NCBI GenBank assembly: GCA_035606795.1
Contig: DATNEI010000219.1
Location: 1 to 64,000, forward strand
Source of the DNA: UBA11740 sp035606795
Lineage (GTDB): Bacteria > Acidobacteriota > Blastocatellia > Pyrinomonadales > Pyrinomonadaceae
Direction: 5' to 3'
Length of the DNA stretch: 64,000 bases
Positions 8,372 through 18,423 of this stretch are shown here, piece by piece (within the stretch, counting starts at the first letter, position 1; the number at the start of each line of letters is the position of its first letter). Position numbers and translations under genes: made by a program. The notes beneath the pieces were generated by a model, which ran no database searches, was not told the origin of the DNA, and saw only the letters and a list, made by a program, of their open reading frames with translations.

Positions 8372-10129
8372 ATGTTCCGTCGTCAATTTGCCGCTCTCAT
8401 TCTGTTGCTCGCATTGCTGGCGCCTTACGCTGCGCTGGCGCAGCAAGGTCCGCCACCGCCGCAACTCGATCCGAACGATCCGATCGCGAAGATCCGCGAT
8501 GAAGGTCTGAACCGCTCTGAGGTCATGAAGACACTTTCTTATCTCAGCGATGTCATTGGTCCGCGTTTGACTGCATCACCAAACATGAAACGCGCGAACG
8601 ATTGGACGCGAGAGACTTTGGAGAAGTGGGGATTGCAGAATGCGCACCTCGAGGCGTGGGGGCCGTTCGGGCGGGGCTGGTCGCTGAAGCGCTTCAGTGC
8701 GCAAGTGATCGAGCCGCAGGGCATTCCGGTGATCGCTTATCCAAAGGCGTGGTCGCCCTCGATCGAGGTAATGCCCGAGGTCGCCGCAGTCGCGAACAAG
8801 AAAAACAAGAACATGCATGCGACGGCGCCGGAGGCAAGTCACACGTTGGCGGCTGAGGTTGTCTACTTTGACCCGAAGGATGAAGCGGACATGAACGCCC
8901 GCTTCAAAGGGCAGTTGAAAGGCAAGATCGTTTTTATGTCGCCGATGCGCGAGGTGAAAGCGCACTTCGAAACGTTGGGTACGCGGCGTGATGAAAAGAA
9001 CCTGCTGGGATTGGCGGACGCGCCGTTACCTCGGCCGCAAGGTCGTGGCGGAGCCGGCGGCGGTAATCGCAATGCCGACTTTCTCGCGCAGCTTCAGTTC
9101 CAGTCGAAGAAGCTTCAGTTCGTCAACGATGAAGGCGCCGGTGTGCTGGTCGATGCCAGTCGCGGTGACGGTGGAACTCTTTTCGTGCAGCAAGCGACTG
9201 TGCCGCAACCGTTCCAAGCGCCAAACTTCGGAGCGCCCGCGCCCAACGCGCCGCGCCGGATCAACGCTTACGATAAGGACGCGCCGAAATTCGCGCCGCA
9301 GATCACGATGGCCGTCGAGCACTACAACCGCATCGTGCGCATGATCCAGGCCGGCGAAAAAGTGAAGATGGAAGTGAACCTCGAAGTGCAATTCCAGGAT
9401 CAGGATCTGAACGGCTACAACACTGTAGCGGAGATTCCCGGCACCGATCCCAACCTGAAGGATGAAATCGTCATGCTCGGCGGTCACATGGATTCCTGGC
9501 ACAGCGGCACGGGCGCCACGGACAATGGCGCCGGTGTAGCAGTCGCCATGGAAGCTGTCCGGATTCTGCAAACGCTCGGTCTGAAACCGCGCCGCACGAT
9601 TCGCGTCGCGCTTTGGACGGGTGAAGAGGAAGGACTGCTCGGTTCACGCGCATACGTGGCTCAGCACTTTGGAAAAATGGAAACGCCGGCGACCACCGCG
9701 AGCAACGGCGACGGTGCGACACCACCGGCGCCCGTCCTGGTGAAAGGTCCTGAGTACGACAAACTCGCCGGATATTTCAATCTCGATAACGGCACGGGAA
9801 AAATTCGCGGGGTCTACCTGCAGGCTAATGAATCGATCGCACCTCTGTTTCGCCAATGGCTGGCGCCGTTCCGGGATCTGGGAGCGGAAACGCTGACCCT
9901 GTCGAATACGGGCGGGACCGATCACTTGTCATACGACGCGATTGGCTTACCGGGATTTCAGTTCATCCAGGATGAAATCGAATACGACACGCGCACGCAT
10001 CACTCGAACATGGACGTGTTCGATCGCGTTCAGGGTGATGACATGAAACAGGCAGCCACCATCATGGCCGCGTTCGTCTATAACACGGCGATGCGCGATG
10101 AGAAGCTGCCAAAGAAGGCCATGAGGTAA
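8372..10129 (+). CDS. Secreted M28-family zinc metallopeptidase
   Basis: A 585-residue protein with a clear Sec signal (hydrophobic core LILLLALLAPYAALA, then QQ). The catalytic M28 domain occupies roughly residues 330-580: LGGHMDSWHSG gives the first His and Asp, ATDNGAG the bridging Asp, EEEGLLGS the catalytic and metal Glu, and the C-terminal HHSNMD the last His. A PA-like insert is plausible in the preceding region. Such enzymes are aminopeptidases or carboxypeptidases acting outside the inner membrane on peptides. The ATG at 8372 is chosen because it directly follows AAAGGAG at optimal spacing and starts the signal peptide; an upstream TTG frame overlaps the promoter. Confidence 0.93.
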   Translation: MFRRQFAALILLLALLAPYAALAQQGPPPPQLDPNDPIAKIRDEGLNRSEVMKTLSYLSDVIGPRLTASPNMKRANDWTRETLEKWGLQNAHLEAWGPFGRGWSLKRFSAQVIEPQGIPVIAYPKAWSPSIEVMPEVAAVANKKNKNMHATAPEASHTLAAEVVYFDPKDEADMNARFKGQLKGKIVFMSPMREVKAHFETLGTRRDEKNLLGLADAPLPRPQGRGGAGGGNRNADFLAQLQFQSKKLQFVNDEGAGVLVDASRGDGGTLFVQQATVPQPFQAPNFGAPAPNAPRRINAYDKDAPKFAPQITMAVEHYNRIVRMIQAGEKVKMEVNLEVQFQDQDLNGYNTVAEIPGTDPNLKDEIVMLGGHMDSWHSGTGATDNGAGVAVAMEAVRILQTLGLKPRRTIRVALWTGEEEGLLGSRAYVAQHFGKMETPATTASNGDGATPPAPVLVKGPEYDKLAGYFNLDNGTGKIRGVYLQANESIAPLFRQWLAPFRDLGAETLTLSNTGGTDHLSYDAIGLPGFQFIQDEIEYDTRTHHSNMDVFDRVQGDDMKQAATIMAAFVYNTAMRDEKLPKKAMR

Positions 10130-10152
10130 GCGTCAGTTGCAACTAACAAATG

Positions 10153-10188
10153 AAAAGGTGAGAGTCTTTTGCGGCTCTCACCTTTTTT
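10153..10188 (+). terminator. Rho-independent terminator after the M28 peptidase gene
   Basis: A 12-bp perfect stem AAAAGGTGAGAG / CTCTCACCTTTT with a 10-base loop is followed by a run of T ending at 10188. It sits 24 bases after the peptidase stop and before the next start at 10216. Confidence 0.85.
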
Positions 10189-10215
10189 GACTAGGATGGT
10201 CGTGAATAACAAGCA

Positions 10216-11097
10216 ATGAAGAGGTTCGGTTACATCCTCACTGTGTCCATCGTGCTGATGCTTGTACTTGCGCCGGCACTTCCTGGTAACTCCATAGCGA
10301 AAGATCAGCAGGCCCAGACAACTGGAGTCGAATGGCAAAGATACAAGATCGATGGGGAGTTCTCAGTCTTCTTACCTTTCATTCCTGCGACGAGCACAAT
10401 TCACGCGACTTATGCCCGGAACCAAACTCGACGTGAGCGAACGATAGCTGCTTATGCAGACGGCGTGGTCTTTGTCATTCTGACGTTCGAAAAGAAAGGA
10501 ATGTCGTTCGATGACCTGGTCGAAAGAAATGGCGAGGGCGGGACGGCGGAGACCGTTACGACCGACGGCCTAAAGGGGAAGAGTTATAACGGCAGCACCG
10601 AAAGTACTGTATGGACCGCGCAGTTTTTTGACGCCGGCAATAACTTGTACAAGTTTGCAGCCACTGCCTCTAAACTTGGGGATCATTCCGCGGCGTTATC
10701 AAAGTTCTTTTCTTCAATCAGCTTCACAAATAATCAACAGGGTAGCGCGATCCTTGACGGGCCCGGAGAGCAATCGCCAACGCATGCGAACGCGGCTAAG
10801 TTAGATGCGATCGTTAAATCGAGCGAACTGACGACCCGCGCCCGCGTGATTAGCAAGCCGGAGCCGATGTACACCGAACAAGCGCGCATGAATCAAACCA
10901 CGGGCACTGTGGTGCTTCGCTGCATATTCTCAAGGTCGGGGGCCGTGGAAAACATCAGCGTAATCAAAGATCTCCCCAACGGTTTGACTGATAAGGCCGT
11001 TGCCGCGGCCCGCCAAATCAGGTTCATACCTGGCGTGAAGGAAGGCCAGTTTGTCTCAACCTGGATGCAGCTTGAGTACAACTTCAATCTTTACTAA
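10216..11097 (+). CDS. TonB C-terminal domain protein (energy transducer-like)
   Basis: A 293-residue protein with an N-terminal hydrophobic anchor or signal (residues about 7-25), a middle domain with mixed strands, and a C-terminal TonB-type domain over about residues 205-293: PEPMYTEQARMNQTTGTVVLRC, SGAVENISVIKDLPNG and AARQIRFIPG are the hallmark segments. TonB domains contact outer-membrane transporters, but in acidobacteria many proteins of this type are not paired with ExbBD and none is seen here. The start at ATG 10216 has no strong Shine-Dalgarno sequence. Confidence 0.85.
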   Translation: MKRFGYILTVSIVLMLVLAPALPGNSIAKDQQAQTTGVEWQRYKIDGEFSVFLPFIPATSTIHATYARNQTRRERTIAAYADGVVFVILTFEKKGMSFDDLVERNGEGGTAETVTTDGLKGKSYNGSTESTVWTAQFFDAGNNLYKFAATASKLGDHSAALSKFFSSISFTNNQQGSAILDGPGEQSPTHANAAKLDAIVKSSELTTRARVISKPEPMYTEQARMNQTTGTVVLRCIFSRSGAVENISVIKDLPNGLTDKAVAAARQIRFIPGVKEGQFVSTWMQLEYNFNLY

Positions 11098-11109
11098 CGC
11101 CGTTTCGGC

Positions 11110-12138
11110 ATGCACCTACTCGAAGTAAAAAATCTGAAGACCTATTTTCCCACCCGCGCCGGACTCGTGCGCGCCGTTGATGACGTGAGCTTCCATATCG
11201 ACGGTGGTGAGTTGCTCGGGTTGGTCGGCGAGAGCGGCTGCGGCAAATCGATGACGGCGCTTTCGATCATGCGGCTGATCGCGCCGCCGGGAAAAATTAT
11301 CGCGGGAGAGATTCTTTTCGAAGGACGTAATCTGCTGGAACTTTCGAATCGCGAGATGCGCGACGTGCGCGGCAACGATATCGCGATGATCTTTCAGGAC
11401 CCGATGACTTCGCTAAATCCGGTCTTCACCGTCGGAGAACAAATCGCGGAAGCGCTTCGTCTACATCGCAATCTCTCGCGCAAAGACGCGCGCCAAGGCG
11501 CCGTCGCAGCCATGCGCGAGGTCTCAATCCCCGATCCGGAATTACGCGCGGACGATTATCCTCATCAACTGTCCGGGGGCATGCGGCAGCGCGTGATGAT
11601 CGCGATGGCCCTCGCCTGCGATCCGAAACTCTTGATTGCGGACGAGCCGACGACGGCGCTTGATGTAACAATCCAGGCACAGATTCTCGAACTGTTGAAT
11701 CATCTGCGGAAAACGCGCGAGCTTGCAGTGCTCCTAATCACGCATGATTTGGGAGTGGTAGCGGAAGTGGCCGATCGCGTCTGTGTGATGTACACGGGAA
11801 AAATTGTGGAAGAATCGCCGGTTGATGAATTGTTTGCCCGACCGAAGCATCCGTACACGGAAGGACTGCTGCGCTCAGTGCCTAAACTCACGATGAAGGA
11901 CGTGGTCAAACCTGAACGACTGCAAACGATTGAAGGCATGGTGCCGAGTCCCTTGAACGTGCCGCCGTGGTGTCACTTCGAGCCGCGTTGTCCGTACCGC
12001 ATGCCGCGTTGTCGCGAAGGCGAGATTCCACTCTATCCTGCGGGTGAAGGCGTGACCGTGCGGTGTGTGCTGTACGATCCCGCCACGGTTCAGGCGTCGC
12101 CTCTATCGAAACCTGCCCAGCCAAGGGATCCATCATGA
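11110..12138 (+). CDS. Peptide ABC transporter ATP-binding protein (OppD/DppD type)
   Basis: A 342-residue ATPase of the oligopeptide/dipeptide importer family. It has Walker A GESGCGKS, Q-loop FQDPMTSLNP, signature LSGGMRQR, Walker B LLIADEPTTALD and switch His in LLITHDLG. The C-terminal extension with PWCHFEPRCPYRMPRC carries the cysteines known to bind an iron-sulfur cluster in this subfamily. It would power import of peptides together with the OppF-type ATPase at 13445. No binding protein or permease gene is nearby, so the membrane partners are encoded elsewhere. The stop overlaps the next start (ATGA). Confidence 0.93.
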   Translation: MHLLEVKNLKTYFPTRAGLVRAVDDVSFHIDGGELLGLVGESGCGKSMTALSIMRLIAPPGKIIAGEILFEGRNLLELSNREMRDVRGNDIAMIFQDPMTSLNPVFTVGEQIAEALRLHRNLSRKDARQGAVAAMREVSIPDPELRADDYPHQLSGGMRQRVMIAMALACDPKLLIADEPTTALDVTIQAQILELLNHLRKTRELAVLLITHDLGVVAEVADRVCVMYTGKIVEESPVDELFARPKHPYTEGLLRSVPKLTMKDVVKPERLQTIEGMVPSPLNVPPWCHFEPRCPYRMPRCREGEIPLYPAGEGVTVRCVLYDPATVQASPLSKPAQPRDPS

Positions 12139-13442
12139 AAAAAATTCTGGCGGCGGCTTTTCTCACAATCAGTTTCTCAGTTTGCTTTGGACAGCCGGCG
12201 AACCCGCAAGGTCCGCTTGAGCGCCGCGCTGCCGATGTCTGTGCGCTGTTTAGTCAAAATCCGGGCGGTTATGACAAGCTTTTCACTCCGGCATTTCTCG
12301 AGAAAGTTCCCGCGGCGCAATTCACGGCGATCTTCACACAGTATTTTTCGCAGCTGGGCCCATGCACCACGACGAAAATAACAAAGCGCCAAACCGACTT
12401 TGCGGCGGACTTCGAATTCAGTTTTGAAAAAGGTTACACAGTTCCAGCGACCATATCGGTTGTCGCTGAAGCCCCAAATTTGATCGATGGGCTTTGGCTA
12501 GGGAATGCCACAAAATCCTCGGGGTCACTGGCCGATATCGTCAGTGAACTCAAATCTCTTCCGGGTGAGACCAGCATGTTAGTCGTGCGCCTCGATTCTC
12601 AAGGGGTGGCGCCGCTGGTTGCGTACAATGCGGACCGCGAGTTGGCAATCGGTTCTGCATTCAAGCTCTATATTCTGGCGGAATTGGCGCGTGAAGTTGA
12701 CGCGAATCAGCGTAAGTTAAGCGACGTCGTCACGCTCAATGACCACGCGGTGTCTCTGCCTTCGGGAGTCTTGCAGACGTGGCCGAGCGGTTCGCCTTTA
12801 ACGCTGCATACGCTGGCAACATTTATGATTTCGATCAGCGACAACACGGCGGCTGATCAACTTTTGAATATTCTGGGACGTGAGCGCGTTGAGGCCATGC
12901 TCGTGGAGACCAAACATGCGCAGCCTGATTTGGACAAGCCGTTTCTTTCAACCCTCGAAATGTTCAAGCTGAAGGGCGAGCCAACTCACAAGGCTGCCGA
13001 TCAATATCTGGCGCTCGACGTGAATGGCCGGCGCCGCTTTCTGACTGAGCAAATAGCCGCAGTCAAACGCGAAGATGCCAAGCCCTATGCCGACGGCAAG
13101 CCTGCTTACATTGATCGCATCGAATGGTTCGCATCGGCAAATGATCTGGCACGCGTAATGAATTGGCTGCGCGCGAAGACCGAACCGGGAATGGCGCCGG
13201 CGCCACTGCGTGAAATAATGGCGATCAATCCCGGAAGTGGTCTGAATGTTTCGCGCGAGCGATGGAATTACATTGGATACAAGGGCGGTTCAGAGCCGGG
13301 CGTCCTCAACATGACCTACTTGCTGGAATCGAAAAAAGGTCAGTGGTACGCGATGGTCATCAGCTGGAATAACCGGGACGCCGCGCTCGACAACGCGAAA
13401 GTCTTTGCGCTGGTCCAGCGCGCACTTCAGATTATCGATTAA
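12135..13442 (+). CDS. Class A beta-lactamase-like serine hydrolase
   Basis: A 435-residue exported protein (signal KKILAAAFLTISFSVCFG) with a small N-terminal domain and a penicillin-binding fold. The three active-site elements are present: SAFK (Ser-x-x-Lys), SDN in ISISDNTAAD, and YKGG in the place of KTG. A Glu of the omega loop typical of true class A enzymes is not obvious. It could be a beta-lactamase, a DD-peptidase or a peptidoglycan-peptide hydrolase. The ATG overlaps the stop of the OppD-like gene, and the OppF-like gene begins 3 bases after its stop, so it is cotranslated with both halves of a peptide-import ATPase pair. Confidence 0.88.
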   Translation: MKKILAAAFLTISFSVCFGQPANPQGPLERRAADVCALFSQNPGGYDKLFTPAFLEKVPAAQFTAIFTQYFSQLGPCTTTKITKRQTDFAADFEFSFEKGYTVPATISVVAEAPNLIDGLWLGNATKSSGSLADIVSELKSLPGETSMLVVRLDSQGVAPLVAYNADRELAIGSAFKLYILAELAREVDANQRKLSDVVTLNDHAVSLPSGVLQTWPSGSPLTLHTLATFMISISDNTAADQLLNILGRERVEAMLVETKHAQPDLDKPFLSTLEMFKLKGEPTHKAADQYLALDVNGRRRFLTEQIAAVKREDAKPYADGKPAYIDRIEWFASANDLARVMNWLRAKTEPGMAPAPLREIMAINPGSGLNVSRERWNYIGYKGGSEPGVLNMTYLLESKKGQWYAMVISWNNRDAALDNAKVFALVQRALQIID

Positions 13443-13444
13443 CG

Positions 13445-14494
13445 ATGTCCGTAGATCATCCGGTTCAGCAGTCAAGCACGACCGTCACGACCAAGTTGGT
13501 GAGTGTGCGCCAACTCGTCAAACATTTTCCCACTGACGAAGGGCCATTGCGCGCGGTCGACAGCGTCACTTTCGACATTTTTAGCGGCGAGACTCTGGGG
13601 CTGGTGGGCGAATCGGGCTGCGGCAAATCAACGGCCGGTCGCTGCCTGCTCCGTTTGATCGAACCGACTGGCGGCGAGGTGGAATTCGAAGATCGCGACG
13701 TCACCGCCATGAACAAGAGTGAACTTCGCGCGCTGCGCCGCGAAGCACAAATCATTTTTCAGGATCCCGCGGCCTCACTAAATCCGCGAATGAAAATCGG
13801 CGACATCGTCGCCGAGCCACTTGTCATTCACAAAACCGGAACCAAGCAGGAGCGCCGTGAACGCGTGGCCTGGCTGCTGACTAAGGTCGGTCTCGATCCC
13901 GATTACATCAATCGTTACAGCCACGAGTTCTCCGGCGGCCAGCTACAGCGCATCGGGGTCGCGCGCGCACTCGCGCTTAATCCGAAACTGATCGTAGCCG
14001 ATGAGCCGGTGTCGGCGCTCGATGTTTCGGTGCAGGCGCAGGTCGTTAATCTTTTGCAGGATCTGCAAAAAGAATTCGGGCTTACTTATCTTTTTATCTC
14101 GCATGGTCTCGCGGTAGTTGAGCACATTTCGTCGCGCGTTGCGGTCATGTACCTCGGCCGTATTGTTGAGATCGCGACCGCGGCGGATCTCTATGCGAAT
14201 CCGCTTCATCCCTACACGGTCGCACTACTGTCTGCGATTCCGGTGCCCGATCCGAAAGAGAAGCGTGACCGGATCATTTTAAAGGGCGATGTGCCGACGG
14301 CGCGCAATCCGCCTTCCGGCTGTCGTTTTCGGACTCGATGTCCGATGGCTATTGACGAATGCCGTTCGATTGATCCAGAGTTGCGCGAAATTTCGCCCGG
14401 ACATGCCGCCGCGTGTATTCGGGTTGATGGTTACGAAAGCGCGCGGCCAATCGAGACTCTGACGACGAAGACTGTGTCGGAAGCCCGACCGTGA
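13445..14494 (+). CDS. Peptide ABC transporter ATP-binding protein (OppF/DppF type)
   Basis: A 349-residue partner ATPase with Walker A GESGCGKS, Q-loop FQDPAASLNPRM, signature FSGGQLQR, Walker B LIVADEPVSALD and switch His in FISHGL. The C-terminal cysteine cluster CRFRTRCPMAIDEC matches the oligopeptide subfamily. It forms an operon with the OppD-like ATPase and the serine hydrolase. Its last residues (VSEARP) and TGA stop are encoded by the left arm of an inverted repeat at 14474-14585. Confidence 0.93.
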   Translation: MSVDHPVQQSSTTVTTKLVSVRQLVKHFPTDEGPLRAVDSVTFDIFSGETLGLVGESGCGKSTAGRCLLRLIEPTGGEVEFEDRDVTAMNKSELRALRREAQIIFQDPAASLNPRMKIGDIVAEPLVIHKTGTKQERRERVAWLLTKVGLDPDYINRYSHEFSGGQLQRIGVARALALNPKLIVADEPVSALDVSVQAQVVNLLQDLQKEFGLTYLFISHGLAVVEHISSRVAVMYLGRIVEIATAADLYANPLHPYTVALLSAIPVPDPKEKRDRIILKGDVPTARNPPSGCRFRTRCPMAIDECRSIDPELREISPGHAAACIRVDGYESARPIETLTTKTVSEARP

Positions 14495-14585
14495 GGGAGG
14501 GCGCCGATGGTGAAACTTCGGTTGCAAGCTATTCGTATCTACCCGGTTATTAAGTTGCCCTCCCTAACGGTCGGGCTTCTGACAC
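14474..14585. repeat. Inverted repeat GTGTCGGAAGCCCGACC...GGTCGGGCTTCTGACAC
   Basis: The arms are about 28 bases each; the left arm includes the stop codon of the OppF-like gene and the right arm ends at 14585. The same word is seen as a half element at 45078-45105 and, in frame, inside the heparinase gene at 33697-33725. It could act as a terminator-like hairpin but lacks a T tract. Confidence 0.8.
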
Positions 14586-14654
14586 GAACAACAACAAGCA
14601 AACATCGGACGGAAGCAGTCTCCCCGTCCTCTTAATTCAGAGGAGAACGAAAAA

Positions 14655-15419
14655 ATGAGTGATCCGAATCAACAGTGGCAGCCGCCACCACCACCTTCTT
14701 CCACGCCGCCGGCTGATACCGGACCGGACATGTCCACGCCGGGAACTTTGACCGGAATTGTCTTCGAGCCGAGCCGTACGTTTGACGCGCTGCGGAAGCG
14801 GCCGCGCTTTTTGGTGGCCAGTTTGATTTTGTTAATTCTGACCATCGCCGTGACCGGGCTGGTCTATCAGCGAATCGACATGGGGCAGTACATCCGCGAC
14901 AAGATGGAACAGAATCCGCGCAACGCACAGCAGACCGAAGAACAGAAGGAGATGGGCGTTAAGATCGGAAAGATCGTCGGTGCCGTCGGGATTCCGGCCT
15001 CAGTCCCCATCAGCCTGGCTGCGGGCGCGGCGCTGTATCTCCTGGGGGTGATGGCATTTGGAGGATCGATTGGTTACAAGCAATCGCTGGCGGTCTGGGC
15101 GTATTCGTCATTGCCGCCGGCGGTGCTCGGCACACTCATCGCGGTACTGGTTCTGTTTTTGAAGTCCGCAGATCAGATTGATCCGGAGCATTTGCTGGTG
15201 ACGAATCCGGGCGCGTTCATGGCCACCGGCTCATCGCCAGTTCTGGTCGCCGTCCTCAGCCAGTTCGATATTCTGCGGTTCTACGGGCTGTTCCTCGCCG
15301 CTATCGGGTTACGCAGAGTGGCGAAGATTTCGTCAGGTTCGGCCTGGGCCATCGTGCTGGGTTTGTTCCTGATTCGCGCGATTCTCGGAATTTCATCCGC
15401 GGCGATATTTGGCGGGTAG
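14655..15419 (+). CDS. YIP1-family membrane protein
   Basis: A 254-residue protein with a Pro-rich cytoplasmic N-terminus (about 1-30), then the characteristic PSRTFDALRKRPRF entry into a five-helix membrane domain (helices about 54-72, 105-135, 143-172, 190-215, 225-250). YIP1/Yip-like proteins in bacteria are of unknown function; the eukaryotic relatives act in membrane traffic. It has a good Shine-Dalgarno sequence (AGAGGAG) 10 bases before ATG. Repeat elements flank it on both sides, so it is probably its own transcription unit. Confidence 0.82.
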   Translation: MSDPNQQWQPPPPPSSTPPADTGPDMSTPGTLTGIVFEPSRTFDALRKRPRFLVASLILLILTIAVTGLVYQRIDMGQYIRDKMEQNPRNAQQTEEQKEMGVKIGKIVGAVGIPASVPISLAAGAALYLLGVMAFGGSIGYKQSLAVWAYSSLPPAVLGTLIAVLVLFLKSADQIDPEHLLVTNPGAFMATGSSPVLVAVLSQFDILRFYGLFLAAIGLRRVAKISSGSAWAIVLGLFLIRAILGISSAAIFGG

Positions 15420-15420
15420 G

Positions 15421-15549
15421 GCGGCAAAGGGCAAAGCGCAGAGAGCAAAGGGCAAAGGGCAAAGAGCAAAGAGCAAGACACCACGCTTAGCACTTCGCCC
15501 CTAGCCCTTCGCGCCTAGCACTTTGCTCTTAGCACTTTGCCCTTGGCCG
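15421..15549. repeat. Purine-rich/pyrimidine-rich mirror repeat between convergent genes
   Basis: Left half: tandem words of GGGCAAAG and AGAGCAAAG; right half: their complements (CACTTTGCTCTTAG, CACTTTGCCCTTGG). The two halves can pair into a long imperfect hairpin between the convergent YIP1 and permease genes. It may serve as a two-way terminator. Confidence 0.75.
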
Positions 15550-16806
15550 CTATTCATATCTCAGCGATTCGATGGGATCGAGCTTCGCTGCTTTCCAAGC
15601 GGGCCAGAGTCCGAAGATGACGCCGATGCCGACGCTGGCGAAAAATCCGGCAGCCGGCGCCCACAAAGGCACGTACGAAGGCATAATCAATTTCACCAGC
15701 AGCGTCAGCAGCCAGCCAATTCCCAGTCCCACTAATCCACCGAATCCGGTCAACGTCATCGCTTCAATCAGAAACTGAACCATGATGTCTTTGCGACGCG
15801 CGCCGATAGCTTTGCGCACGCCGATCTCTCGCGTGCGCTCAGTGACGGACACGAGCATGATGTTCATCACGCCGATGCCGCCGACCATCAAACCTACCGA
15901 AGAAATCACCACCATAGCGATCGCGATGCCGCCAGTGATCGAGTGGAAGGTACTGATCAACGATTCAGTGGTTTCGATGCCGAAATTATCCGGCGCTCCG
16001 AAGGGAACCTGCCGGCGCACCCGCAGGGCGTCGGTCACCTGGTCCATTGCTTCTTTCATCATTCCCGGCCGCGCGACCGCCAGCAGATAAATGTCTTCAG
16101 AATTTGGCTTGAGCTTGCGGGCCACGTTAAAGGGCATGTAGATCACGTTGTTCTGATCGTCGCTGCCGCCGCTGAAGAGGAACTGTTCCCGTTTTTGCAA
16201 CACGCCGAGGACCCTAAACTCCTCAGCCCCGATCTTGATCGTATTGTCGACAGGTGACTGAAAACGGAAAAAGTCGTCAGCCACCTTCGAACCGATTACG
16301 CAAACGTTCTGGTTTGTATCGTTCTCGATCTGCGAAAAGAAGCGGCCCTCCGAAATGACTTGCGTGCCGGCTTTTTCAAAGTCAGGGAGCGTGCCCTGCA
16401 ACGCCACATTTGCGGAAGTCTTACCACCGCCACTCACCTGAATCTTCTGGCCAAAGAAATTGCTGGTGATGTCGAGAAAGGGAACTGAGACCTCGATCGC
16501 GGGTAGTTGCGCGAGCGCCATCGCATCGTCAAAGGTGAGCGGCTTGCGCATGCGCTCTTCGCGAGACCTGCGGCCCACGTGAATCCCGGGATTCTCTTTC
16601 TGGATATACATCGAGCGGGTGCCGAAGGATTCGACCTCGCGCGTGACAGCGGTGTCCACACCGGCGATGATCGACGCAATCAACATCACCGTGATCACGC
16701 CGATGATCACGCCGAAGACGGTCAGGAACGAGCGCAGCTTGTTGTTGCGCAAAGTGCCGAGCGCCATCCAGAGATTTTCGAGTATGTCTGAGCGAAGTAC
16801 GTTCAT
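15550..16806 (-). CDS. MacB/FtsX-type ABC permease (fourth of four)
   Basis: A 418-residue permease: helix 1 at about 20-45 (LRSFLTVFGVIIGVITVMLI), a large periplasmic MacB-type domain, then three helices (about 285-310, 335-360, 375-400) with the conserved MNIMLVSVTERTREIGVRKAIGARR loop and the C-terminal PAWKAAKLDPIESLRYE. It has no ATPase domain and must use the separate ATPase encoded at 21137. Type VII ABC systems of this class export or extract substrates from the outer leaflet by mechanotransmission. RBS-like AGAAAG precedes the ATG. Confidence 0.93.
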   Translation of the reverse strand: MNVLRSDILENLWMALGTLRNNKLRSFLTVFGVIIGVITVMLIASIIAGVDTAVTREVESFGTRSMYIQKENPGIHVGRRSREERMRKPLTFDDAMALAQLPAIEVSVPFLDITSNFFGQKIQVSGGGKTSANVALQGTLPDFEKAGTQVISEGRFFSQIENDTNQNVCVIGSKVADDFFRFQSPVDNTIKIGAEEFRVLGVLQKREQFLFSGGSDDQNNVIYMPFNVARKLKPNSEDIYLLAVARPGMMKEAMDQVTDALRVRRQVPFGAPDNFGIETTESLISTFHSITGGIAIAMVVISSVGLMVGGIGVMNIMLVSVTERTREIGVRKAIGARRKDIMVQFLIEAMTLTGFGGLVGLGIGWLLTLLVKLIMPSYVPLWAPAAGFFASVGIGVIFGLWPAWKAAKLDPIESLRYE

Positions 16807-16884
16807 AACTTTCTGCTTTTGGATTTGCGATTTTAGATTGGCCGAAAAATCGAGTCCAAATCAAAAATCTAAAATCACAAATGC

Positions 16885-18126
<1,242 letters not shown>

Positions 18127-18156
18127 TAATCTTAATACGGGGGAAACCGGGAAATG

Positions 18157-18420
18157 GTTACCCGTCCGCGAAGCGAGACGGTTGAAAATAGCCCAGCGAT
18201 TCATCGCTGGGGAAGAAGCGTTATTCTTAGACCCAGTCCGCGGAGCGGACGGTTGAGAATAGCCCAGCGATTCATCGCTGGGGAAGAAGCGTTATTCTTT
18301 AGACCGAGTCCGCGAAGCGGACGGCAGAAGTTCGCGCTGGCGCAATAAATCTCTGCCGCCCGTTTCACGGGCTTCTCTGCTAGTTTATCCCCAACCCAGC
18401 ACTAAGTGCTGGGCTATTCA
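18157..18420. repeat. Direct and inverted copies of an AGCCCAGCGATTCATCGCTGGG element
   Basis: Between two permease genes the palindromic word AGCCCAGCGATTCATCGCTG occurs twice (about 18189 and 18259), each joined to CGTTATTCTTAGACC and a CCGCGGAGCGGAC palindrome. The right end contains a shorter relative (CCCAGCACTAAGTGCTGGG). The repeated units are about 70 bases apart and nearly identical, pointing to recent local duplication. Confidence 0.8.
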
Positions 18421-18423
18421 AGC

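Noticed and set aside
18127..18204. 26-residue N-terminal extension of the third permease
   Set aside because: Encoded by an intergenic palindrome; the other three permeases start near the first helix.
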